DNA of 16,783 nt from the NCBI RefSeq assembly GCF_001652265.1, contig NZ_LWBS01000465.1:1-16783 (forward strand), given 5' to 3'. This document shows positions 7,418 through 14,332 of the stretch, in pieces. The notes beneath the pieces were generated by a model. The model saw only the letters and a list, made by a program, of their open reading frames with translations. It did no database searches and was not told the DNA's origin. The DNA comes from Rhizobium leguminosarum. Its GTDB lineage: Bacteria; Pseudomonadota; Alphaproteobacteria; Rhizobiales; Rhizobiaceae. The first letter of the stretch is position 1. Each line of letters starts with the position of its first letter. Made by a program: the position numbers and the translations under genes.

Positions 7418-8113
7418 TTAGCTTTGAGAGCGGTTCTTGAAGCGCCAGGACTCGTTTCCGGTTTCGACAATCTCGCAATGATGGGTCAGACGGTCCAGAA
7501 GTGCGGTCGTCATTTTGGCGTCGCCGAACACCGTCGGCCATTCGCCGAACGCGAGGTTCGTGGTGACGATGATCGACGTGCGCTCGTAGAGCCTGCCGAT
7601 CAGATGGAACAGGAGCTGACCGCCTGCCTGGGCAAATGGCAGATAGCCGAGTTCGTCGAGGATGATGAAGTCGAGACGGTTGAGATAGTCGGCCGTCCGC
7701 CCTTGCTTGCCGCTGCGCGTTTCCGTTTCCAATCGATTGACCAGATCGACGACGTTGAAGAAGCGGCCGCGCGTTCCGTTGCGGATGAGAGCACGGGCAA
7801 TCGCGATGGCCAGATGGCTCTTCCCGGTTCCCGTGCCGCCGACGAGAACGACATTGCGCTGATCGGCGACGAAGGTGCCGGTGGCCAGCTCCCGGGATTC
7901 ATTGACGGGCGTATCGGCGAAGTCGAAGTCGTCGATGTCCTTGGCGAGCGGCAGCTTGGCGATGCTGAGCTGGTAGCGAATAGAGCGTGCCTGCTTCTCG
8001 GCGATCTCCGATTGCAAGAGATCGCCGACGATGCGCGGCGGTTCGTGCTGCCGTTTGATGCCGTTGCCCATGATCTCGTCGTAGGCGCTGCGCATTCCAT
8101 AGAGCTTCAGCGT
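7418..8113 (-). pseudogene. istB: IstB-like ATP-binding protein of IS21, N-terminally truncated
   Basis: The frame from an internal ATG at 8095 gives 225 residues with Walker A GGTGTGKS at 86-93 and Walker [13 protein letters not shown] from 143. It also has [12 protein letters not shown] and the C-terminal [18 protein letters not shown], all typical of IstB transposition helper ATPases. Upstream of this ATG the same frame still reads LKLYG, the usual family sequence before MRSAYDEIM, and then diverges at about 8113. The natural start, roughly 10-12 codons further up, is therefore lost. The AAA+ core is intact, but without istA the protein has no transposase to assist. It would be called as an intact ORF if this junction were not noticed. 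Confidence 0.85.
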
Positions 8114-8660
8114 GCATGAGGACGCAAAGCAGCCTTATCCTTCAACAACAAAAAAGTCCCCTTAGGGGCGAACCGGTCTTCCAACGCGTTCGAATTATAC
8201 CGAGCTTTCAATTCTGGATTACCCGAAATCTCGGGCTTTAGGGAATGGGCTCGGCATAGTCTCGGCCTCGGGATAAGTCCCGGATTTGCACATCGATACG
8301 CTGAAGGTGAAGAGCCGGAATTTTCAGTGAAAATGTCCCCGGACCGTAGGGTCTGCGGTTCGAACCCCTTCAAGGCGCGGGAACTCCCTCACAGCCGCGC
8401 GATGAGCTCAACGAAACGATCCATTCTTCCAGATTTTTCTAGGAGGTCGCAGCAGATACACGTTTTGAGGCAGTATGAACAAAAACAGCGCCAGGGCGGC
8501 GAACCAGCAGCTGTTTATCTCGTAAAAATGGTATCGAAGAAAAATTTCCCTTGAGATTGTATCTGCGATCATTAATGTTGCTAGAGTTCCCAGTAATGGC
8601 GATCTTGGGTCAGTGAAACGCGCTCATTCATTGCTTGGGTACAAACGGGGGACGGAGACA
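8114..8660. other. Noncoding, AT-richer junction region between the IS21 remnant and the secretion island
   Basis: No convincing gene is present. A reverse frame (8107-8373) and a forward frame (8327-8554) show no family resemblance and lack good start signals. A perfect 15-base palindrome ATTTTCA-G-TGAAAAT lies at 8320-8334. Just right of it, GGTTCGAACC resembles a tRNA T-arm, but no tRNA can be folded. An isolated AGGAGGT at 8441-8447 has no nearby start codon. The base composition drops here compared with the left half, suggesting the edge of a transferred segment. Confidence 0.4.
8551..8578 (+). promoter_or_regulatory. Candidate sigma70-type promoter for the RTX operon
   Basis: TTGAGA at 8551-8556 and TAATGT at 8573-8578 are separated by 16 bases, about 80 bases before the first gene of the rightward unit. 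It is a weak match picked by eye, and other AT-rich hexamers nearby are possible. Confidence 0.25.
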
Positions 8661-9236
8661 ATGGATATCGCCGAAACTGCATCGGCCGGTGCCGCCGTCA
8701 GGGCGATATTCGGTGGAGCAACAACTCTCCGAGTTGCTGCATCACTTCTTTTTACCCTGTCTCCACTTGATGGAGAGCTGTCTTCCGCGGCGCAAGCCAG
8801 CGATATTGTAAGGATTGCTAAAGCCAGCGGCGAGGCGGACCTGACGGGCCCGATCTCAAAATGGCCGACGGTTCAGAGTTGCATCGAGCCAAGATCCGAA
8901 TTGGTTTTGGAGCCATACTGGCGTGAATTTGACGAAAAAAGCGATCTTTGGGTGTGCTTTTTCAGGATCATTGAACAGCTAGAAAGCGAAGACAAAATCA
9001 AAACATGGCTTGATCAGTTTGACATCAAGCTGGTGAAAGCACCGTATTCACGGCTCGGTCCGGATGGGCACACCCTGGGATTTATGTGCCGCAAGATCAA
9101 TCCGAAATGCGGGATAAAATGGAATAGGGTGGAGGCGACCATCCCATACATTCTCACTCCATACGCATTCGGGTTCATTGCTTACTATAAAGGAGCAAGG
9201 TTAGAGGATTTCCAGGTCACGGTTGAAAGAGAGTAG
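8661..9236 (+). CDS. Hypothetical exported protein upstream of the RTX gene
   Basis: I do not recognise this 191-residue protein. The ATG at 8661 follows GGGGGACGGAGACA, which gives a ribosome binding site; a GTG at 8613 would add 16 residues without a better site. The N-terminus has a hydrophobic stretch (LRVAASLLFTL, about 23-33) followed by SSAAQAS, which may be a signal peptide or anchor. The rest is a soluble mixed alpha/beta-looking region with four cysteines (QSC, WVC, FMCRKINPKC) that could form disulfides in the periplasm. It lies only 31 bases before the RTX start, so it is probably co-transcribed. Possible roles (accessory, inhibitor or immunity factor of the RTX protein) are inference from position only. 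Confidence 0.7.
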   Translation: MDIAETASAGAAVRAIFGGATTLRVAASLLFTLSPLDGELSSAAQASDIVRIAKASGEADLTGPISKWPTVQSCIEPRSELVLEPYWREFDEKSDLWVCFFRIIEQLESEDKIKTWLDQFDIKLVKAPYSRLGPDGHTLGFMCRKINPKCGIKWNRVEATIPYILTPYAFGFIAYYKGARLEDFQVTVERE

Positions 9237-9267
9237 ACATCAACAAACATAGATGGGGTTGCGGGAT

Positions 9268-12200
9268 ATGACTGACATACGTTTGGCAGGAAATCTAATT
9301 CTTATACCGTACTATGCAGGCTTGGATTTTGGTCACCTCCAACTAGTATATGGTGAAACGGAGCTTGAGGTTCAGGCGCCAAAGCTCGTGATCTTGGGAC
9401 GTTGGGTCGTAGGCCCCCGAAACGATACCTTCGATGTTCCCAACGATGACTTTTCTCCAGCGCACTATGCTGAAACCACGCTCACGTTTTCTCACGGGGA
9501 GTCGTCGGACAATGTCTGGGAACTTCTGCTCCAGGTCCGAGACGACATCGCTGAAATCGCCCACGCACTTCCTTATGATGTATTTTTCAACAGCAATTCG
9601 TATGCCAACACCCTTCTTGCTGCCATCGGAATAGCTACGCAGAGTGTCATTCCTTATCCGGGGGCGGTCGACTTTTACCCAGGAGTTACGGCGGACGTCG
9701 CACAGGGCCTTTGGGGCCTCAGGTATACCATCACCGGGACGCTCGGTAACGACGTGCTGCATGGTGGTCGGTTAGAGGACGTTTTCGTCGGCGGTGACGG
9801 CGTTGACTATCTCTCCGGCGGACATGGCGCTGACACGCTGTATGCGAATGATACTGGACCTGAAAGTGATGCAGTTGCGGATTACCTCACGGGTGGCGGG
9901 GGCAAAGACGCTTTTTACGTCGGCAACGTGCTCGGAAACTCGCGTGTCGCCCGTTACGACTCAACGGCCCACGATTACGTTTTCGATCCGTCGGTGCGTG
10001 GGACGTTTGATGTTATTCGAGACTATTCCGCACTCGATAAGATTTTTATCTCGTTGAATGAGGCTGAATATGCCGGGTTGAACAACACGGATTTCTCCGC
10101 CTTCTCGCTGCAACCTGCTGAATATTCATTTGGCGGAAAAGACGTCTATGTTGCAAGCTCCAACGGCGTATCGCTGAACGCAATTTACGACACCTATTAC
10201 GATACAAACCTCGGCGAGACGATCACCGTCCTGATCTTTTTCGAGGCTGAACTGAAGACTCCCATCTTTGGCATTCAAGTGGGCGGTGGTCTATCGCTGG
10301 CATCAATGGCGATAGGTGGGTCGAGTGGCGACGATGTCCTGTTCGGCACTCCTGACGGCGATATCATTTCGTCGGGATCTGGCGACGACGAAATTTATGG
10401 TGACCAAGGTGATGATGTAATTTCCGGAGGAAGCGGCGATGATACGTTTTACTCTGCATCTGCTGATGGCGCTGACTCATATGACGGTGCGGCCGGGATC
10501 GACGCCTTAATGGTCGAAACGAATTCGGATACCGTTGTTGATCTCGTCGGAGGAACGGTAACCGCTGTCGGAGAGGCAACTGACAGTATTTCCGAAGTCG
10601 AAGTCTTTTTTTCTGGTGGCGGAGACGACCATTTTGTCGACAGCGATGGCGGCCGCTTCTATAGCGGTGGTGCGGGAATAGACTCAGTGGCGTTCGCGTT
10701 TGATGCGTCCTCCTACCGAATTACTGCCTCTGGCGACGGATACTTAGTTGAGCGTGTCTATATTGACCGAGATGCGTCGCTTGACGAGCGCTACGTGCGG
10801 CTCGAGAGCATAGAAGAAATCACTTTCGATGGCCAAGCAGCCGAATTGGCAGATGTGGTAACTGTGGAGATAGATGGTACCGCCTCTGACGATACGCTGA
10901 CGGGCTCGGCGAGAAATGATCTGGTCCTCGGGGGCGAGGGCAATGATGTCCTAACCGGAGGCGCAGGAAGTGACATCCTCGACGGTGGGGATGGCGACAC
11001 TGATCGAGTCAACTATGAGGGACTAGCCTCGGATTATCTCTTCACTCGCAACAATGACGGTTCAGTTACTGTTACCAGCGCCACTTACGGAACAGATACT
11101 CTGCTGAACGTTGAATTTGTCCATCTTTTTGGAGACAATACGACGTATCTGCTTGCAGATCTTGCGCCCGTTGTGGGGTCGAACGTCATTGAGGGAACCG
11201 CTGGTGACGACATTCTGAGCGGCGGCGATAAAGCAGATATCCTGATAGGAAACGATGGTGATGACAATCTTTCCGGAAATGGCGGTAACGATTTTCTAAT
11301 TGGCGGAAGTGGCGACGACCGCTTCAATGGAGGTGCCGGCGACGACATCATAGATGGTGGCGAGGACGGCTCCGATGAAGTAGAGTTTATTGGAAGTCTC
11401 CAAGATTATGCGTTCACGCGAAACGCCAACAACTCGGTGTCTGTGTTTAGCGAACGAGATGGCAGTGATACTCTAATAAACGTTGAGCATATTCGACTTT
11501 ATGCAGAAGATCTGTCATCCTATGAAACCTATACATTATCGGATCTCGCGCCACTCCCAACGGATGATATTTTCATAGCCGACGGTAGTCCGCAGACATT
11601 TGATGGCGGGTTGGGCAGCGACACCGTTGACTACAGCTTTGCCGCGGAACCTATCTGGGCGGATCTTTCGACCAACGACGACATCTACGGCGATACTCTT
11701 ATTTCCATTGAAAATCTCACCGGCAGCGCATTTGGCGGTTACTTGGGCGGGAATACCGTCGCAAACGTTCTCAGAGGAGGCGATGGCGCTGATGGTCTCG
11801 ACGGCGGGGCCGGCAACGACACTCTCATTGGTGGAAGCGGTGATGATTGGTTCAATGGCGGCACTGGTAACGACATCATTGATGGCGGAGACGGAGCCTA
11901 TGACGAGGTTGACTACTTCGGCAGCCTTGAAGACTACTTGTTCACACGCAATTCGGACCATTCTGTAACCGTTACGAGTGCCGATGGTGGAACGGATACG
12001 CTGTTTGATATCGAGGATATTTGGCTTTACTCCGAAGATTACTCCTCTCCGTATGAAGTCTTCAGCCTCGCGGATCTAGCACCGGAGCTTTCGGAAGGCG
12101 AGGGATCGGGCGCCGCCAGCAGCGTCAGCAATGACATGCTATACCAAACGAGAGTCTCGGCCACTCTCACGGAAGGTGCCAACACTTCCGCTGTCGCGTC

Positions 12201-12435
12201 CACCGCTTTTTCGTCCGCTGACATCATCGCCTTCCCAGCCGGCGCCGCCATCGCCGTCAATTCGAATGATCTTGGCGCGGACTATCAGGCGATCGCCAAT
12301 CAACTGCCTGGTTCGGATGAGGTATTACCAACAGCCGATATCATATCTCTGGAGGACTTCGTGGCGCGCCTGCAAGAAGACGCAGTCGACACCGATCTCT
12401 GGTTTGAGCCGGAGCTTATAGGGTCGGTCATTTGA
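9268..12435 (+). CDS. Large RTX repeat protein, probable type I secretion substrate
   Basis: The 1055-residue protein has a unique N-terminal domain (about 1-155) with GHLQLVY and NSNSYANTLLAAIG motifs, then blocks of glycine-aspartate nonapeptides (GGxGxDxLx). These lie at roughly 158-200, 352-405, 538-577, 642-702 and 837-878 and form calcium-binding beta-rolls after export. Between them are beta-rich linker modules (DY.FTRN...SV.V.S...DTL.N.E). It has no N-terminal signal peptide. The last 34 residues (ADIISLEDFVA...DLWFEPELIGSVI) match the end of the mini-protein at 16179-16454 and are the probable secretion signal. The ATG at 9268 is preferred over one at 9253 because GGGG precedes it and because the start MTDIRLAG then aligns with the mini-protein's MSTIFVGG. 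No catalytic domain of a known class (protease, lipase) is recognised. It may be an adhesin, surface protein or enzyme of unknown activity. Confidence 0.9.
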   Translation: MTDIRLAGNLILIPYYAGLDFGHLQLVYGETELEVQAPKLVILGRWVVGPRNDTFDVPNDDFSPAHYAETTLTFSHGESSDNVWELLLQVRDDIAEIAHALPYDVFFNSNSYANTLLAAIGIATQSVIPYPGAVDFYPGVTADVAQGLWGLRYTITGTLGNDVLHGGRLEDVFVGGDGVDYLSGGHGADTLYANDTGPESDAVADYLTGGGGKDAFYVGNVLGNSRVARYDSTAHDYVFDPSVRGTFDVIRDYSALDKIFISLNEAEYAGLNNTDFSAFSLQPAEYSFGGKDVYVASSNGVSLNAIYDTYYDTNLGETITVLIFFEAELKTPIFGIQVGGGLSLASMAIGGSSGDDVLFGTPDGDIISSGSGDDEIYGDQGDDVISGGSGDDTFYSASADGADSYDGAAGIDALMVETNSDTVVDLVGGTVTAVGEATDSISEVEVFFSGGGDDHFVDSDGGRFYSGGAGIDSVAFAFDASSYRITASGDGYLVERVYIDRDASLDERYVRLESIEEITFDGQAAELADVVTVEIDGTASDDTLTGSARNDLVLGGEGNDVLTGGAGSDILDGGDGDTDRVNYEGLASDYLFTRNNDGSVTVTSATYGTDTLLNVEFVHLFGDNTTYLLADLAPVVGSNVIEGTAGDDILSGGDKADILIGNDGDDNLSGNGGNDFLIGGSGDDRFNGGAGDDIIDGGEDGSDEVEFIGSLQDYAFTRNANNSVSVFSERDGSDTLINVEHIRLYAEDLSSYETYTLSDLAPLPTDDIFIADGSPQTFDGGLGSDTVDYSFAAEPIWADLSTNDDIYGDTLISIENLTGSAFGGYLGGNTVANVLRGGDGADGLDGGAGNDTLIGGSGDDWFNGGTGNDIIDGGDGAYDEVDYFGSLEDYLFTRNSDHSVTVTSADGGTDTLFDIEDIWLYSEDYSSPYEVFSLADLAPELSEGEGSGAASSVSNDMLYQTRVSATLTEGANTSAVASTAFSSADIIAFPAGAAIAVNSNDLGADYQAIANQLPGSDEVLPTADIISLEDFVARLQEDAVDTDLWFEPELIGSVI
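11002..12084 (+). repeat. Three copies of an RTX-linker module within the RTX gene
   Basis: Segments 11002-11169, 11374-11553 and 11902-12084 each encode about 56-61 residues of the form D-x-V-x-Y/F-x-G-S/L...DY.FTRN...SVTV.S...G.DTL.N.E.I.L...Y.L.DLAP, each preceded by an RTX block. The second and third copies are closest (GSL(Q/E)DY.FTRN). A more diverged relative occurs at about 10672-10865. The copies differ at the DNA level, so the duplication is not recent. Confidence 0.8.
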
Positions 12436-12454
12436 TTGTAGATAACGCGGCCGA

Positions 12455-12482
12455 CCGGAACGCCCGAGTGCGAGCGTTCCGG
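12455..12482 (+). terminator. Hairpin 19 nt after the RTX stop codon
   Basis: CCGGAACGC and GCGTTCCGG form a perfect 9-base stem around a 10-base loop. No T-run follows. The same 9-base stem occurs after the mini-substrate gene at 16136-16162, at almost the same distance from the stop, so it is probably a conserved 3'-end element (transcript stabiliser or partial terminator) of these cargo genes. Confidence 0.55.
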
Positions 12483-12567
12483 GGCATGTCGTCAGGCAGC
12501 GGATCGAGGGACGCATTGATTGATGGTGTCATGTCGGCGCTGACATCGACGAATTATTGCGAGTGAG

Positions 12568-12583
12568 TCGGACTTCGGTCCGA
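12568..12583. other. UUCG tetraloop hairpin
   Basis: TCGGAC-TTCG-GTCCGA is a perfect 6-base stem closed as C(UUCG)G, an unusually stable RNA tetraloop. It lies in the convergent gap after the RTX gene and may mark a processed or protected 3' end. Confidence 0.4.
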
Positions 12584-12640
12584 TGGTAGACAGCAATCTC
12601 TCTGCTAATTTCCGTTCCGCTGAGACTGCAAAACTCAGCA

Positions 12641-12681
12641 TGAAAAGGGTGTCTGCCCCTGATCCCGGAGCACCCTTTTCA
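12641..12681. terminator. Candidate bidirectional terminator between the convergent units
   Basis: TGAAAAGGGTG at 12641-12651 is the exact reverse complement of CACCCTTTTCA at 12671-12681, giving an 11-base stem with a 19-base loop. The outer part has A on one side and T on the other, so either transcript would end with U-rich bases. It sits between the rightward RTX unit and the leftward exporter operon, where a shared terminator is expected. Confidence 0.55.
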
Positions 12682-12710
12682 AACTCGTTTTCGGGAATCC
12701 CCCTAAACAC

Positions 12711-12992
12711 CTAGGCACCGATGTTACGCGGGCGGCCAACCTGCCAATTGATCATAGGGTAGCCAGGATCGACTTTGAGTGGCTGTTGCCCCAGCCTCCT
12801 CACTCGTTCCATCCCTCCGGAGCTTGATTGAGCTGGGATCAATATCGCGGTCCTCCGGTCAACAAGAACGTTCTTGTCCGTGTCCCCACCTCCGAAGCTC
12901 GCTTTTAAGACAGGAACGGTCAGGGCCATTGATCGCCGATGGCTCCGCCTTCGCTTGTCGGTTGCGAACCTCATGAACCACTTCGGGAGCAA
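12711..12992 (-). CDS. Doubtful small ORF downstream of the adaptor gene
   Basis: A 93-codon frame (internal motifs LIPAQSSSGGMERVRRL and GYPMINWQVGRPRNIGA) runs leftward 18 bases after the HlyD-type gene. I do not recognise it. There is no ribosome binding site at its possible starts, and its front is basic and low in complexity. It could be a decayed gene fragment or chance. It also contains the 16-base palindrome at 12862-12877. Confidence 0.2.
   Translation of the reverse strand: MLPKWFMRFATDKRRRSHRRSMALTVPVLKASFGGGDTDKNVLVDRRTAILIPAQSSSGGMERVRRLGQQPLKVDPGYPMINWQVGRPRNIGA
12862..12877. promoter_or_regulatory. Perfect 16-base palindrome
   Basis: ACAAGAACGTTCTTGT is fully self-complementary. 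Its GAAC/GTTC core is a common operator half-site type, but no regulator gene or promoter is evident beside it. Function unknown. Confidence 0.35.
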
Positions 12993-13010
12993 ACCCGGCT
13001 TGAAGATTCC

Positions 13011-14330
13011 TCAATCTTCGACAAAAGCGTGCCTGGTCGAATCGATCAACGGTTTCAGCAGATAGTCAAAGAAGGTTCGATCGCCGGTGCTAATGAAGGC
13101 TTCCACGGGCATACCGGGATGCAATTGTTGAGCAGGAACTGACGCTGGAAGATCATCTGTAATTTTCAGAAGAGCACGATAATACGGCTGCTGTGTCGCC
13201 TCATCAACCAGACGATCCGCCGACACCTGCTGAACGACGGCGTCAACCTCCGGTGTCAGCCTGGCATTGAGCGCCGAGAAACGCAGGCGCGCCGGCTGCC
13301 CCTGCCGCACAACGTCAATGTCGGTAGGTTTCAACCGGGCCTCAACCAACGGCCGGTTCGTTGTCGGCAGGATATCCATAATTTTTTCGCCCGGGGCAAT
13401 GACGTTTCCCACGATATTGTAGGCCGAGGTTATGACAATTCCGTCGGCCGGCGCGCGAATGACTGTTCGATTCAAGACTTCGATCGCTGCGGTGAGTTGC
13501 TCCTCCACATCCCGCAACGAGGCTTTGGCCTCGGTCATTTTCGTGACAGCCTCCTCCACGCGTTGTGTCCTCAAACGCTCGACCTGTTCGTGGGCTTCGG
13601 CAATCTGCGAGGCGGTGGTGGCCTGTTCGGAAGAAATCGCTGCCGCCTGCCCAAGCAGATCAGCGTCGATCCTCAAGAGCTCGGTATAGTCGGATCTGTT
13701 GATCAGACCTCTTTCGAGCAGCGCCTGTTTTCTGGCAAGTTCATCCCGAACAACGGCCGCCTGCATCTCGATCGCAGCTTTCTGGTCGCGAAGTCCCTTG
13801 CCGGTATCATCGAGCTGATTCAGTCGCTGACCGAGGATGAGTTGTTCTGAGCGAAAGCGAGCAAGCCTTGCTTCGAATTCCTTGTTCTCCTCGGTTACAA
13901 TGTCGGTCACGTTGAGCATCGCCGCCGATATCGTTCCGGCGATCACCGGATTGAAGATATCCCGTCCATCACGTTCGGCTTCCAGTCGCTGAATTTGGGC
14001 GCTCAGCGATACCCACTGCTTCGCCAGCCTGTTCAGCTGTGTTTTCGCGGCGGTGTCATCAAGGATCATGACCATGTCGCCGCGGTTGACCACATCGCCT
14101 TCCCGAACCTTGATCTCCCGCACAATGCCCCCTTCGAGATGCTGCATCTGGATATTGCGTCCCGCGGCGGCAATCGTGCCGGCGGCAACCGCAGCTCCGG
14201 AGATCGGTGCCGTCGCTCCCCAAAGGCCGAAAGTTCCGAGCATCACCGCGATCGCCCCATAGCCAAATAGCGCCGGACCGTGCGTCGAGCGTGAGAGCGT
14301 CGCCTTCCAGTTGGTCGTCACGTCAGCCAT
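13011..14330 (-). CDS. Type I secretion membrane fusion protein, HlyD/PrtE family
   Basis: The 439-residue adaptor links the inner-membrane ABC exporter to an outer-membrane TolC-type channel. It has a short cytoplasmic N-terminus, one transmembrane helix at about 20-40 and a split lipoyl domain (QHLEGGIVREIKVREGDVV near 63-81 and TVIRAPADGIVI near 289-300). A long coiled-coil hairpin lies between (about 95-285), and the C-terminal beta-barrel contains QLHPGMPVEAFI. Length and layout match PrtE/HlyD-type adaptors. The ATG at 14330 has GGAG 5 bases upstream and begins 2 bases after the ABC stop; a GTG at 14336 overlapping that stop is an alternative but has no spaced ribosome binding site. Co-transcription with the exporter is nearly certain. 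Confidence 0.93.
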   Translation of the reverse strand: MADVTTNWKATLSRSTHGPALFGYGAIAVMLGTFGLWGATAPISGAAVAAGTIAAAGRNIQMQHLEGGIVREIKVREGDVVNRGDMVMILDDTAAKTQLNRLAKQWVSLSAQIQRLEAERDGRDIFNPVIAGTISAAMLNVTDIVTEENKEFEARLARFRSEQLILGQRLNQLDDTGKGLRDQKAAIEMQAAVVRDELARKQALLERGLINRSDYTELLRIDADLLGQAAAISSEQATTASQIAEAHEQVERLRTQRVEEAVTKMTEAKASLRDVEEQLTAAIEVLNRTVIRAPADGIVITSAYNIVGNVIAPGEKIMDILPTTNRPLVEARLKPTDIDVVRQGQPARLRFSALNARLTPEVDAVVQQVSADRLVDEATQQPYYRALLKITDDLPASVPAQQLHPGMPVEAFISTGDRTFFDYLLKPLIDSTRHAFVED

Positions 14331-14332
14331 CG

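Larger units (their letters stand above)
7278..8113 (-). mobile_element. IS21-family insertion sequence remnant
   Basis: The left boundary begins TGTCAATCAGC at 7278, followed by two near-identical terminal repeats, as in IS21 elements, which start with TG and carry several internal repeats at each end. Inside is istB on the reverse strand. The istA transposase gene and the other element end, both expected to the right, are missing: recognisable istB sequence stops near 8113 and unrelated AT-richer DNA follows. The element cannot transpose by itself. Confidence 0.75.

Noticed and set aside
7424..8119. Long forward ORF of 231 codons opposite istB
   Set aside because: Antisense shadow of istB: istB has all IstB motifs, while this frame has none.
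8107..8373. Reverse ORF of 88 codons right of istB
   Set aside because: It does not continue the istB frame, shows no recognisable domain and lacks a ribosome binding site.
8340..8375. tRNA-like T-arm (GGTTCGAACC) with flanking GGGTC
   Set aside because: The T-stem flanks do not pair properly and no D-arm, anticodon arm or acceptor stem can be placed upstream. GGTTCGAACC alone is a common palindrome.
8475..8525. Sixteen-codon peptide starting MNKNSARAAN
   Set aside because: No ribosome binding site at a usable distance (AGGAGGT at 8441 is too far) and no supporting context.
9700..12080. CRISPR-like or DNA-level tandem repeats in the RTX gene
   Set aside because: The repetition is at the protein level (GGxGxDxLx and linker modules); the DNA copies are diverged and the reading frame is continuous.
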